From positions 19,344,001-19,408,000 of the forward strand of contig NC_071331.1 of assembly GCF_010183535.1 (NCBI RefSeq): a DNA stretch of 64,000 nucleotides, written 5' to 3'. This DNA comes from Caenorhabditis remanei. Taxonomy: Eukaryota; Nematoda; Chromadorea; Rhabditida; Rhabditidae. Position numbers and translations under genes: made by a program. Shown here piece after piece: positions 22,043 to 33,721 of this stretch. Position 1 is the first letter of the stretch, and each line of letters begins with the position of its first letter. Under the pieces are notes generated by a model. The model had not been told where the DNA came from. It searched no databases and saw only the letters and a list, made by a program, of their open reading frames with translations.

Positions 22043-25000
22043 ACCGGAACTTTTGCATCGTTGTTTCACAAAATCACATGACAAAATCATCTAATTCATG
22101 TCTCCTAGAAGGAAGTGAAATGAGCTCCGCCAACGCTTTCATTTATTCGGAATGCGAAGGGTGAATAGTCTAATTAAAGAGTAATTCGTCATGTTGGACA
22201 AAGTTGATTCTTGAGATTTCAAAAGTATGATTTCTAAGACAAAGATTGTAAATGAATAGTGACGTTGACAGGACTATTGGATGTTAAAATGATTTTTGAA
22301 CATAAGATACAAAATTATTGTATGTCGTATTGGTATGGAAGGGAAAAACATTGATAAGCAAAACAGGAACGGATAAGAATGAATCAATTACCTCTGGTAT
22401 TGGAAATAGAAAATATGTTCCTGTTTTAAAAGATGTCCAAGATTTATAAACGATTGGATGAAACAATAGAAAAGTAAGCAATTGGACACAACTTCCCTGT
22501 TGAACATCTTTTTGAAATTCTGCAAGTGATTCCGTTGTCTTGTCAATTTTTACCGTACAAAACAATTCGATAAACTTGATAATCCATCTCCTCTTATCCT
22601 CTTTACTCCAAGTATTTCTCACTTTCACAACAACAAAAAACAGGCAAACCTCATTCTCAATATGAAGGATGGAAACAGGATATTGGCAAGAAAAGGAGAG
22701 AAAAAGCTTAATTAAAGGCTGACTCTTCGTGTTGAACAAGATTTACTTTGGGGTTTTTTGAAATTAAAGTGCACATCAGTATCATGACTATGAGTCAGGT
22801 TTTTGAGAAAGGAATTCGAAGTGGGAACAAAATTAGTTGAGAAAAGAGAAAAGAACGAGCACGTAAATTGTGTAACTTCATAAAATCTAGTTGTTCTCAT
22901 AGCCGGAAGTGAGAAAAATATGAATGAAAATATATAATAGAAAACGTCGACAACCAAAGAAATTAATCTTACCTCAAAGTATTGATTTTATCGTGAAACC
23001 GAAATAATTTGGAAATTTAAACTATTTCACAAGTACATCCATAGCTATAAAGTTTCTCAAATCACACGGCATTATACCGTATTACATCAAATAGAAGTGC
23101 ATGCTCTTCTATTTTTCCAATTATTTTCTCTAATCAGATTGAATGTGGTACCGTATTCCCTCTAATAGAATTCACCCTCAATATACCATGAAAGAGGGGC
23201 CAAAGATAGCACCCTCTTCCTTCATATATTTTGTTTATATATTTTGTTTTTTTTTCAGCCAAAAGTGAAAAACTAAACGAAGAAGCGAAACCGCAGGGAA
23301 ACCGCAGGGAAAATCAATTACGTCTCTAACAAAGAAAGTATTTTTATAGTGAAACAAAAAAAATCGGGAACTTGATGCTATTCCACTAACTAATCCACAG
23401 CTATAACGTTTCGAAATTCAAAGGGCATTACACCGTATTCTAATATAACTGAACCCTCTTATATTTTTCTAGTTATTTTCTCTCCATCAGAGTGAATTTG
23501 GTACAGTATTCTCTTTAATAGAGAGGTCATTCAATCGAACATTTTATTTCTATCGTTAAGCAGTGAATACTGTTTTGTTTGAATCAAATTAACAATTGGT
23601 TATTCAATATCAGAAGACAAGTAGGATCTTGAAACAGGAATACATATTTCTTCTGTTTCATAAAAAATATATTCCATGATGTGATGCATCTCGAATACTT
23701 TAGCTCTCTCAAATTCTTGAATGGTTAACTAACGCTTGAATTTCACACAAATTGATGGAATATAATAATGCTTAAATGTCTTTTGTGAAACATGAATCTT
23801 TTTCTGTTCATCTTCACAGAATCCCCCATCCCTGTTCCCCGCCAAAAAGGAAGAATGTAGGTCATAATATCCACCAAATTGCTCTCATTTCCGTTTGGTG
23901 CGGATGAGATTGAATTGGACCTTTTTTCTGTTTTTGGAGAGGAAAAGGGACGAGAAAAGTCATAAAACTTTTGGTTGAGAATTCAATGTCAATTATTTTG
24001 TAGTACGATTGTAGAACACACGTCGTCAAAGCTATTTTTAGACAGATTTTAAATATGTATGTTTTTTTTTAAATAATTCGAATAGTTCTCTGTTTCAAAA
24101 GTTAATATTTTTTCAAATATTAAATTTTCTATTAAACTATTTTAATCAACATTCGTTAGTCTAAACATGAATCAGACTACGACATTTTCAAGCTTTCCGA
24201 CTATGATGACAAGTAAAAATGTCATAAGGTATTCATAATTGTCATTCTCATTTTCTGTGTCTGAAAGTTATTTTCTCAAATGATGAGACCGAAAAAGGTT
24301 GTTCGAGATGAGTGATGTCATAGTCTTGCTTTTTTTCATTTTTCAATCCCTAAATTCATAGAAAACCACATCCAATGAGAATCCTGGCTCCGGAGATTGA
24401 TGTGTACTCTCAGAAACAGAATAAATCTTGTTGAACATGAAGTGTCACCCATTAATTACACTGCTCTTGTTCATTTCTTCTATTCCCATTCATCAATTCA
24501 CAAGAATGTTTTGGTGGACTTATTTTCACTCATTTCTGAGAATCTGGACATGCTGACTACTTGAATTCGCTCAAAAAATGTAATTTCGGTAGAGCGTAGA
24601 AAAAAGAGGTGCGATATAGCAACATTACATCACATCGCTTTGTGTAAAATGTGAAAGTTTGTAGAAACAAGCCTTATCGCACTATCTTTTATGTTCTATT
24701 GAAAGAGATTTCTATTAGAGGAAATACGGTAACACATTCTCTCTGATGAAGAGAGAAAAGAACTGGAAAAATAAAAGGAAAGCGTTGGAGGTAACTCTGC
24801 ATATTGAACTCGGAATTGCAAATCGTTTAAGCTGTGAATCAGTTAGTGAAATAGTTTCAAGTTTCTGATATTTTTTTCTGTTTCACGATAAAATTAATAC
24901 GTTATTTGTTAGAGGTTGGATTAATAGCAAGTTGGTGTATACGCTTTCTATCGTTGTCTTTCAATTTCTACACTTCCGACTAAAAGACTGTTTCATGGTT

Positions 25001-26250
25001 TTTCCAACTTATTCTCACATTTTAAGATGTTTTAGGTGTGCAACTTGTTAGTTTTCAACAACAAGATTTTTTAAAGTTACACGACTTCAAATTCCTCTTT
25101 TTTCTGCACGGTTGAAGTTTTGGACAAAATTCAGAACGCTGACTGTTTCAGATTTCTTATGATATAAAGTGGCGTTATCTATCAATTGATTTCATTCTTT
25201 GTATTCTTCCGCAATGTTCAAAAACGTTCACTTTTTCCACTTTTATATTTCTCTATTTTCCAAATGTTCACCTTCCTCCAGCTTCTCCTGACTCATAGTC
25301 ATAAGATTGATGTGTACTTTCATTCCAAAAAACCCCAAATATAAATCTTGTTCAACACGAAGAGTCAGCCTTTAATTAAACTCTTTTTCCTCCAATCTCC
25401 TGTTTCCATTTATCACTTTGAGAATAAATGGAACAGGAGTAGAAGGAGGTGCTTCCTGGTTTTTTGTTGTTGTGAGAGTGAGACTTAAATGGAGATATTA
25501 AAAGGAGATGGGTTATCAAATTGTTTTGAAACGGTAAAAATTGACAAAACAACGGAATTACTTGTATTAGCACGACACGCGTCTTACAATTGCGCTCTAC
25601 CGAAACCATAGAAAATTGAGTGCAAAATGAGAGACTCAGAGAAAAAATGACATTTGTCATGGGATTTCGGTGGAGCACAGTTGTAAGAACTGTGCCGAGC
25701 TAATAGCATTTAAAAACATTTTCAAAAGAGAAGTTATGTCTAATCTCTTGCTCTGTATCATTTTAATTGTTTCATCCGATTCAGAGTTGAGCGAAATGTG
25801 GTTTTTGAAATGACGGAAGGCGGAATGGAACATTTTTGGGCGGAAAGCGGAAAATATTTTCTGTTTCCAATATCAGAGGTAATTGATTAATTATTATCCG
25901 TTCCTGTTTATTTAGCTATAACTTTTATTTTTCCCTTCCACACCTGTTGAGACTCTCTACGACATACAATAATTTTGTATCTTATGTTCTCCCTAGTCAA
26001 AAATGTTTTTAACATTCAATTCTCTTGTCAACGTCACTTTTCATTTACAACCTTACTCATAAAAATCATACGTTTTAAATCTCAAAAATCAACTTTGTCC
26101 AACATGACGAGTTACTCTTTAATTAGACTATTTACCCTTTGCTTTTCGAATAAATGAAAGCGTTGGCGGAGCTCATTTCATTTCATTTTATGAGACACAA
26201 GAATTAAATGATTCTGTCATGTGATTTTGTGAAATTGTAAAAGTTCCGGT
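22043..26250. mobile_element. 4.2-kb foldback element with long diverged arms
   Basis: The left arm (about 22043-23170) is inverted in the right arm (about 24700-26250). Paired blocks include ACCGGAACTTTT, GAAATGAGCTCCGCCAACGC, CATGTTGGACAAAGTTGA, AGATACAAAATTATTGTATG, GACTCTTCGTGTTGAACAAG and ACTATGAGTCAG. The arms are clearly diverged. The centre (about 23200-24600) has no recognisable protein. A TTAGC-type MITE interrupts the right arm at 25567-25703. Open frames such as the one at 22284-22739 (-) lie within the arm and show no protein signature. Family unknown. Confidence 0.7.
25567..25703. mobile_element. palindromic TTAGC-type MITE, copy 4
   Basis: TTAGCACGACACGCGTCTT ... ACTGTGCCGAGCTAA, inserted in the right arm of the foldback. 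It therefore postdates it. Confidence 0.85.
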
Positions 26251-26292
26251 TTTTACTTTTTTTTGTCATAGTCATCCGGAAAAGTTGTACTG

Positions 26293-26376
26293 TGCGATAA
26301 TGAGAGACTCAGAGAAAAAGAGATATCCTTAACGGCATTCTGATGGAGCGCAGTTGTAAGAACTGTGCCAAGCTAA
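26293..26376. mobile_element. palindromic TTAGC-type MITE, half copy 5
   Basis: Only the loop and right arm remain (GAGAGACTCAGAGAAAAAGA ... GGAGCGCAGTTGTAAG ... GCCAAGCTAA). The left arm is lost or unrecognisable. Confidence 0.75.
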
Positions 26377-26589
26377 TATTTCCTATGGAAATCAGATTTG
26401 TTTACGGCTCGATCGCACAACCGTAATACTGCCTAAACATATAATTTCCGTTTCATATTTATTATTATATATAGTAATGTTATCTATCAATTGATAATGT
26501 GAGCCATTTTTCATACAGCAATTTTCAAAGCAACTCGCAAAATTTTCATTTTTCCACTTTTATATTTCTTTTATTTTTATTGTTTCCTT

Positions 26590-26710
26590 CCTTGAGCTTC
26601 TCCTGACTCATAGTCATAAGATTAATGTGTACTTTCATTCCAAAAAAACCCCAAAATAAATCTTGTTCAACACGAAGAGTCAGCCTTTAATTAAGCTCTC
26701 TCTCTCTCTC
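26590..26710 (+). repeat. extra copy of a foldback-arm segment
   Basis: It repeats 25285-25400 nearly exactly in direct orientation (CTTCTCCTGACTCATAGTCA ... CACGAAGAGTCAGCCTTTAA) but outside the right arm. A more diverged copy lies at about 24375-24470. Confidence 0.8.
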
Positions 26711-26974
26711 CTTTTCTTTCCAATCTCCTGTTTTCATCCATCATTTTAGAAATAGATGTAAGAGGAGTAGAAGGAGGTGGAGCCAATTAAGCTCCGCCCA
26801 CATAGCTTTTCCGAGAAGCGGGGCTCATTCCTGCTATGAGAGCTATGAGAGCTCACATGATCACCGCTTCCAAAAGACTACATTTTGCCTTCTGACTTCT
26901 TGTTTTTCGTTCTCATTTCTTTGATTTTTGTTCCCACGTTTTGGATTATGAAAAGAAAGAACAAATATTCCAGA

Positions 26975-28445
26975 ATGAAGTTTGTCACGATTCGTCGTAT
27001 TCTCAACGCATTCCTCAACGTGTTCCGTAAGAATCCGAAGACGTTCAATGAGGTGGACAAGTATTTGAAGGAGAGAAACGTATGGAGATTCCAACCGGAA
27101 CAATATTTTGGTGAGTTGGAAATTAGGTATTAATTGAGTGCATGAAGATGGAGAACTTATGTAGTGTCTTCAGGGAAGTATAACGTATCATTTTGAAACA
27201 GCCTTAACGGGGACTTGATTTTTTTCAGCGTGTACTCCTCTCGGACAAAATTATTTCTCAATTCCTCGTTTCTTCGCTTTTTTTTGCTATATAAATTGAA
27301 AAAACAAGAAATTTTGTTGAAAAAAGCGTGGAAACGAGGAATTGAGAAATAATTTTGTCCGAGAGGACTACACGGTGGAAAATACTCGTGTGGGAAAACT
27401 CTTCCACGAAGGCTCCTTTTGAGTCAGGAGCACGGGAACTGTGGCGTTCAGAGCGATTTTTAGCATATTCTTCAATAATGAAACTTTCTTAGAATTTTCA
27501 GTAGTATCATAATCTGAAATAAAAAATCTGACTTCAGTCCTCCTTTAAGTGAAAAAAACAGTCTGTAGATTGACAGATTTTCAGAGCTCTGGCGCATCTT
27601 CGGTGAGTCTACCATTGACACCTGCCCGATGGCTGTTCAACTCGTCTGCGACCAAATCGCAGCGGAGATCGCCGCCCATGAGAACTGGGAGAAAGATCCT
27701 CGAGGAATGGCTCAACATCTCAAGAAGATCCAGATGAAATTGGGAGCAGCCAGCACCACGGAGAAATATGATCATCTGAAGGGCAAGAAGAGATTCATCC
27801 CAGGTGGTGGCGGAGCAACTGCCGCTTTGTACTACATCAAGGCGATCCAGAAGAAGTTCCGTCCGGAGCAAATCATGGAACTCGCTGAGATTGATATGCT
27901 CCCGACGATTGAAGTCACTCAGGACTTGTTGAATGATGGTATCATGTGGGAGATGAAGCATGACTCATTGGGAGCATTCAGAAGACATGTTCTGGAGACT
28001 AGTCAGAAAAAAGAAGGAGAGACGGAAGAGACGGGTGGAAAAGCAGCAAGGCCAAGAGAGAGAAGAGTGAGTTGTCAAGGGGAACAGTGACGTAGAGCAT
28101 GATTAGGAAGGTTTCCATGAGAGTGGTGACGCATTTTATAATTGTGAGAAAGCTTTCTTCCAGCACGCCCCTCTTCCAATCCAACCTAGACTTCTCGAAT
28201 TCTACGAGCGAGTGGCTCCATACATCCGCGGAAAACCGTTCACTGCGGACGTGTTCAAGCAGTTTGGAGAGGAGTTCTACCAGAGTCAGAAGGAATTAAA
28301 CGAGGAGGAGATGAAGAGAAAACTTCAGAAGACAATGACAATGGATGAGATCGATGGGGCTCCAGAGGACGATTTGATCAAAGAGAAGTACGTCGATGAG
28401 GCTTCTGGAGACCTTGGAGTTCCAGAGAAAGTCTTTGTCGCATAA
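26975..28445 (+). CDS. conserved-looking protein of unknown function, 299 aa
   Basis: Exons: 26975-27110, 27585-28066 and 28164-28445, with in-phase GT/AG introns of 474 and 97 bp. The start ATG follows ATATTCCAG by one base, an arrangement typical of SL trans-splicing. In-frame sequence upstream, including another ATG at 26948, is therefore treated as untranslated. The N-terminus MKFVTIRRILNAFLNVFRKN is basic and amphipathic and could be a mitochondrial presequence (inference). Later parts are soluble and helical. A glycine-rich PGGGGATAALYYIKAIQKKF block lies near 110, and a charged linker, EGETEETGGKAARPRERR, near 188-205. An acidic C-terminus ends in VPEKVFVA. I do not recognise the family. 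Codon use and splice quality indicate a real gene. Intron 1 carries a palindromic element. Confidence 0.8.
27228..27374. mobile_element. palindromic element in intron 1 of the 299-aa gene
   Basis: Arms contain CCTCTCGGACAAAATTATTT, CTCAATTCCTCGTTTC and their complements around an AT-rich loop of about 30 bp. A half copy with the GTAGTCCTCTCGGACAA end lies at about 53312-53332. Confidence 0.85.
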
Positions 28446-29096
28446 TTCCCTCTTTTCCTTCTTTGTAACTGAAACATTACAATGAATTCTTTAGATCTCT
28501 CCTTATCTGCTTTTTCTCGATGTCTGTAGAAAATCTTTTATATTCTCCATTTCTCATCAATTTTTTCCTTCTCTGAAACAAAAACAGTACAATGACTTAG
28601 ATCGTTAGATCTCTTCCTTCTTCTCTCTTTTCTTTTTTCTCTACAGATTTGGATCAATCAATAAAGATATATTTGGAAAATTTTACATACACAAATTACT
28701 TCCCCCATATATCTCTCTCGCTGCTGGCCTAACTTTTTCAAACCTCGGCCACCATTCATTTTTCTCCATTTTCCAAGACGCTGAGCTCTCTGTGTTTCTC
28801 TCTAAAACCACAAGTGAGACGCAGACAGTTAGACACTCTAGCTTCTCTGCGTCTCTCTTCCCAGAAAAATCCGAACTGGCGCGCCTTAGACGCGTTTTTC
28901 AAACATTCGGACACCCGGACAGACATAATCTATATTCACACTATATTCACACTGAATAGGCTATTCCAAAAAAGTTTTCAACTTTCAAGAAAAATGTTAT
29001 CATGTTCTAAAGAAAAACAAGTTCAACGCGCGCCAGACCTTTTTTTCAAAAGTTGATTAAAATTTCTGAATTTGAAACAGATGGAGCACTTCACAG
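28446..29096. other. 3' flank of the 299-aa gene, non-coding
   Basis: Pyrimidine-rich 3' UTR with AATAAAGATAT at about 28662 as a likely polyadenylation region. It is followed by CTCTCTCT-rich and GGCGCGCC-containing repeats. No gene is seen. Confidence 0.5.
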
Positions 29097-29495
29097 CGGA
29101 GCTGTGCGGAATTCCTTCCTTCGACTTCCTTCTTCCGGGCCTTTTTTCACTTCCTTCTTCCTTCTTCCTTCTTCCTTTTCAAAAATTTTATTTCCTTCTT
29201 CCTTGTTCCTTCTTCCGTTAAAAAGTTTACTAAAATTTTGTAATTTTCGACGGAATTTTGGCGGAATTTTGGTGGTTTTTGACGGAATTTTGTGTGAAAC
29301 AACATCAAAATTCGTTTTCAGAGATGACTAGAAAAAAGTTTCCTCAAATTTGTCATTTTCAAAATAAACTTCCGATTTCCCGGTTCGGAACCCAACTTCC
29401 TTCTTCCTTCCTTCTTCCTTCTTCCGGGCTTTTTTCACTTTTTTCTTCCTTCTTCCTTCTTCCCTTTTGAAAAATTTTACTTCCGCACAGCTCTG
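29097..29495. mobile_element. hAT-like MITE with 8-bp target duplication
   Basis: Termini CGGAGCTGTGCGGAA and CAGAGCTGTGCGGAA are inverted, and the element is flanked by CTTCACAG on both sides (29089-29096 and 29496-29503). Inside are CTTCCTTCTTCC arrays. An 8-bp duplication fits hAT. No transposase is encoded. Confidence 0.8.
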
Positions 29496-29503
29496 CTTCA
29501 CAG

Positions 29504-30095
29504 TAAATGAAAAAGCTTATGTTTCACAGTAAATTGAAATTTTCTCTTAAAGGATGTCTATCGTATTTACCGTAGTTTTGGAAATAGAATGTTGTATGCC
29601 TGGTTTAACACAGTTCTGGGGGTGAGTACTAAAATCGCTCCGCTGAAATCAACGAAAATTTGAGCGCGAAATTCAAAATAAATTGTTTATTTTAAGATTT
29701 TACTTAACTTTTGAATAGAATTACTCTTAAAAAGATACGCGACATGCGAAAAACTGACACAAATCAACTCAAAAAGTTGTCGATTAAGCTGCGTATCAAA
29801 CTGCCACAACGAAACAACAAATTGAAAAAATTTAATTTGGAATTTCCCTTTCAGTCTAGTGAAGCGCGTTTAATTTCAGAATTTACCTCCATACCCGTGA
29901 TTTAATAATGAGACAGTATCCTGCATTTTCCCGCCACTTCCCAGAACCCCTAGGCAATTGACACTCTAATAAAATGACAGATGGTACGAGACCGATAAGT
30001 CCTATTCTTCCATTCTGTATTTGGATGTGTGTGCGTATGACGTGTCATTGACTCTCCTCCCTACTATTCAATAACATCGATTTTATAATTTAATA
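29504..30095 (+). promoter_or_regulatory. upstream region of the first ZYG-11-like gene
   Basis: Two blocks are shared with the second copy. ACCGATAAGTC at 29991-30001 contains a GATA site. TGACGTGTCATTGACTCTCC at 30038-30057 contains a CRE-like TGACGT. The copy-2 equivalents are at 33588 and 33632. Conservation may simply reflect the recent duplication. 29504-29975 is otherwise featureless. Confidence 0.5.
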
Positions 30096-33000
30096 ATGGA
30101 AATTGCTCGTTTATCCGAATTGAGTTTACAATCAGTTGTTGATTATATTTGTAATGGTAAGAAATTTTTTGTATTTTCTATTTTCCAATCCCTTTTCATC
30201 TATTTTCCAGGTATATACGACAATGTAGACTACAAACTAAGTCCCAATTTGAGTAACCAAATATATCATTCGGTTATAAACAAAGCGAAAGAAGCTCCGA
30301 ACAAAAATATCATTAAGCAAATTAAAAACAAGCTGCAATTAACTAAAATTAATCATATGTATCATAAATTGAATAGGAATACGATGGAAATGTTTAGAAG
30401 CCACATATTGGATCATTTAATGATAGGATTCCTAGATTTTGATGATTTCGGAAGGAAGTATAAAGATGGTTAGTTTTTAGTATTTTTAATTACAATCAAT
30501 TAAATTTGGAAATTTCAGAAAATGATCTTGTCGACATTGTATCTGTTTTGGAAGACTCCATGACCTATTATTGCAGGAGGAATCTAAAATTATTAACAAT
30601 CAGAGTGCAATTAAATTATCAGAGTGGCTGGGCGGAAGTGGTTAGTGAATATTTTATTAAATTTTTTTTTGTTTTTTTTTCAAAAAAGTGTTCTGTTTCA
30701 GGTTGGTGAGATGTTACCAAATCTGGAAACTCTCAATATCACTGGAATTAAACTCACAGGACAAGAACTCCCGAATCTTTGCAAATCGTTTCCCAAGCTA
30801 AAGACATTGGATATCAGTTTCTGTGCCGTCACGAATCTTAATGGAATTTCAAATCTGAAAAATCTGGAAGTTTTGATTATCAGAGGTTTGAATTTAGCGA
30901 CTCCAGAAGACATGGATGACTTGTTTGAATGTAAGAAGTTGAGAATGCTGGATTTTGCAAAATCCAAGTAAGTTTTGGACACAATTATGATTATGTATAA
31001 TCAGCAATTAATTTTTCTGTTGCAGTCGGAACGAAGGAGCAAGTGTCATGTGGAACTACATGAAGTGCGGAAAAGTTTTGGAAGAATTGGAGTTCTTGGA
31101 TTGCAATGGGACTGATATTGATAAGTCAATGGTGGAGGTGTTGATGAGTACTCATAAGAAATTGAGAACCATTGTGACATTGGGTAAGTGAGAGGGGATA
31201 TCTACATACACAGTGCGAGGCGTAAGGTCGCGGAAACGCGCTCCGTCGCACAATTACGCCTCGCACCTCTATCGCTTGCTCCGAATTGTGAACATAGTTT
31301 GAATAACAGTGCCTGACTTATAAACTATATCTACGATGTCAATGTCAATAGTCACCTTCATTATTTCAGACAGTATCCTCGACTTCTCCACTATCCCCGG
31401 AATAGAACTTCTCAACAGTTCGACTCCTCAACTCATGATAAAATCTCTTCATTACTACATCGCAGTCAACAGAAATCCATTCATCAGCTGGATGTTGAGT
31501 TTGTTTCGTAAAACATATTTAGTACAATGGACTGAGGATGGAGACCAGCAAGTTCTCAGAGATTTTGTGAGAGTCATTTGTTCTGCGATGAAAAATTTCT
31601 GTTGGGATCCGTGTGTTTTCTATGAAGGTGTCAAATGTCTATTGGAGATCACAAAGTGAGTTATTAGTACGACACATTTATTACAACCTCACGCTACCGG
31701 AACCGAAGAAAATAGTGTGCGAAATTGAGGGACTCAGAGAAAAAGAGACATTTTTCAAAGGAATTTCGGTGGAGCGCAGTTGTAAGAACTGTGCCGAGTT
31801 GAAAGAAAATAAATGGGTTAAAATTATTCGGGATTAATTTCAGGGAAGGAAATATAAAAGGGTTGGGTCCTATGGAGATCTCAATGTTGATTGATCAATT
31901 AATTGAGTCTGGCACTAAATCAAGAACGTTGACCTATGATGTCGAGAAATTGAATGCCGCATATTCCTGCAGTTGGAATCTGTTTCATCAGCCACAAATT
32001 CTCTATTCGCCACTGCTGAAAATCCAAAAGTTGTGTTGGTATACTGTAGATTTCCTTGCTTCAGAATTCGCTCCTAGTATCCCAACGAAACAACTGAATA
32101 TTTTGTGGCATATGCTCGCTAGATTTGATACGGAAGATGCAAAGAAACTGTGTCAGCGAACGGATCTACTGGATTCATTATTAGATTTCCTTCGTATATG
32201 TAACACGGAATCGCAAGTTTTCATGGAGGAACATCGGGAAAGTATCAATATTGTACTGGAAGTGATTTATAGTATGACAAAAGTCAATGATGAGACTGCA
32301 CACCATTTTATCAATAAGAAAGTGCAAAAGATTCATGCAATCCCATTGATGATACAGTTAAGTGATATTAAATGGAATAGATGGCCTGAGCAAATCAAAG
32401 TTTTTGAAATTTTGGTAAATCTGACAAGAGTGGAGAAGTTTATGAAGCGGTGGGGAAGGTATCTTCGAATGAATTCTAAGTTTTTGAGGTTAGTTTTTTG
32501 CATACTTGCAAACCGGGCCGGCGCATAGCTTTCTTAAAGCGCAATATTATGAGCTTAAAAATATACCAAAATGTAGATCTCGGCGAGTTCTATGTCTATG
32601 ACATACAACGGAAAAAGCCATTCTAGCCCGACCCGCGGTACATTGACGATCCGATATCCGACCCTTAGTAAGTCGCACAAATAGAACTGGCTAAGATCTA
32701 CATTTTGTATATTTATGAGTTCATAATATTGAGTTTGAAGTGGAAACATTCCAGTTTGATTGATATACATATTTTATTTTCAGAAACCAACTGAAAGGAT
32801 ACTATAAATACTTGTACACTTCCATTGGAACCTACTTGGCTACTGATAAAGCGTACTGCTCCATGACGATCCTATCATGTCTCATGTGCCTTCCAAATAA
32901 AAACAAGAAGAAATATTACAAGTGGAAAATTGAAAATACTGAAATGGTGAAAGCTTGTCAGAAGATTCAAACAGCTCACATTTCCATGGACCTCGAGTTT

Positions 33001-33219
33001 TATTTGTCTTGCTCAATTCTACATGACACATTGAAGAAATCAAAGTATGACGGACCAGTGATGTGGGCGCTATTGACAATGAAGGCAATGTTGGAACGAG
33101 ATATAGATTTAGTGGAAATATTTAAGGATTCTGGATTATTATCTGTCGTTCAAAGAGTTCGAAGTGAAGAAAAAGGTGTGATGAAGTTGAAATTAGAGGT
33201 TTTGAGACTGTTGTATTGA
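30096..33219 (+). CDS. ZYG-11/ZER-1-like protein, tandem copy 1 (743 aa)
   Basis: ZYG-11 and ZER-1 are substrate receptors of CUL-2 ubiquitin ligases. This is an expanded nematode relative, so substrate recognition is inferred. Exons: 30096-30156, 30211-30468, 30519-30640, 30702-30967, 31026-31183, 31370-31655, 31844-32488 and 32784-33219. Every junction is phase-consistent. The N-terminus SELSLQSVVDYICNG is a plausible VHL/CUL2-box helix. Leucine-rich repeats (LPNLETLNITG, FPKLKTLDISFC, LKNLEVLIIRGL, CKKLRMLDFAKS) occupy about 185-310. The C-terminal half is ARM-like, with GPVMWALLTMKAMLERD near the end matching the VQLWALWAM-type block of ZYG11. Introns 6 and 7 contain MITEs and intron 5 a hairpin, none of which touches the coding sequence. 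Exon lengths match copy 2 except exon 7 (645 against 642). Confidence 0.87.
31209..31267. other. GC-rich hairpin in intron 5 of copy 1
   Basis: GTGCGAGGCGTAA pairs with TTACGCCTCGCAC around a loop that itself contains CGCGGAAACGCG. It is absent from the corresponding intron of copy 2, so it was gained after duplication or lost there. Confidence 0.75.
31664..31801. mobile_element. palindromic TTAGC-type MITE, copy 6 (intronic)
   Basis: Fills most of intron 6 of copy 1 (TTAGTACGACACATTTATT ... GAACTGTGCCGAG). The paralogous intron of copy 2 is only 53 bp and lacks it, which dates this insertion after the gene duplication. Confidence 0.85.
32501..32745. mobile_element. palindromic element in intron 7 of copy 1
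   Basis: Shares TTATGAGCTTAAAAATATAC and AAATGTAGATCTCGGCGAG with the ATPase intron 1 element (8852-9160), with an inverted right arm. It is missing from copy 2. Confidence 0.8.
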
Positions 33220-33397
33220 TTACTGTTACACTTATGTGTTGATCTCATTGTTTGTTCATTCGGTTGTTCATTTTTGTTTGGAATTAAGTATAATAATTAA
33301 AAAATTATTAAAGTTTTCAAAAAAAAACACTCGTTTTTATTCAGTGTTCAAAACAACTTTTCTATAAATCCCAGCGATAATTATTTGCACAAACATA

Positions 33398-33566
33398 TTA
33401 GCCGAGCATTTGAGACGCAGAGAGACTCAGATTTTTACAGTTTTTGACATATTTTTGCTATTTTCAAAAGTTGTTCTGTGAATTATTATTTAAAAAATGA
33501 CGAAAATGGGCCCAAAAACTGTCTCGTTTGCGGTGGGGCGTAGTTGTAAGAGGAATGGACTGCTAA
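33398..33566. mobile_element. diverged TTAGC-type MITE, copy 7
   Basis: TTAGCCGAGCATTTGAGACG ... GTAGTTGTAAGAGGAATGGACTGCTAA-type ends with a GCGGTGGGGCG arm. It lies between the two ZYG-11-like genes. Confidence 0.65.
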
Positions 33567-33587
33567 TATATACAAAGGGCAGATGGG

Positions 33588-33654
33588 ACCGATAAGTCGT
33601 TATGTGCAGAAACCCTGTGCACACACACAGATGACGTGGCAGTGACCTCCTCCC
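33588..33654 (+). promoter_or_regulatory. conserved upstream elements of ZYG-11-like copy 2
   Basis: ACCGATAAGTC (33588) and TGACGTGGCAGTGACCTCC (33632) correspond to the blocks upstream of copy 1 in the same order, while the sequence between them differs. That pattern hints at functional constraint. Confidence 0.5.
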
Positions 33655-33721
33655 AAATATTGATTTGAGTAGCAGTGGACAGTAGACACGGTTTCTACGT
33701 TGTCTTTTTCTTTCTTAAAAA

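Noticed and set aside
22284..22739. 151-codon minus-strand frame
   Set aside because: It lies in the diverged arm of the foldback, the mirrored arm does not preserve it, and it shows no domain.
27581..27961. 126-codon minus-strand frame
   Set aside because: It is antisense to exon 2 of the well-supported 299-aa gene.
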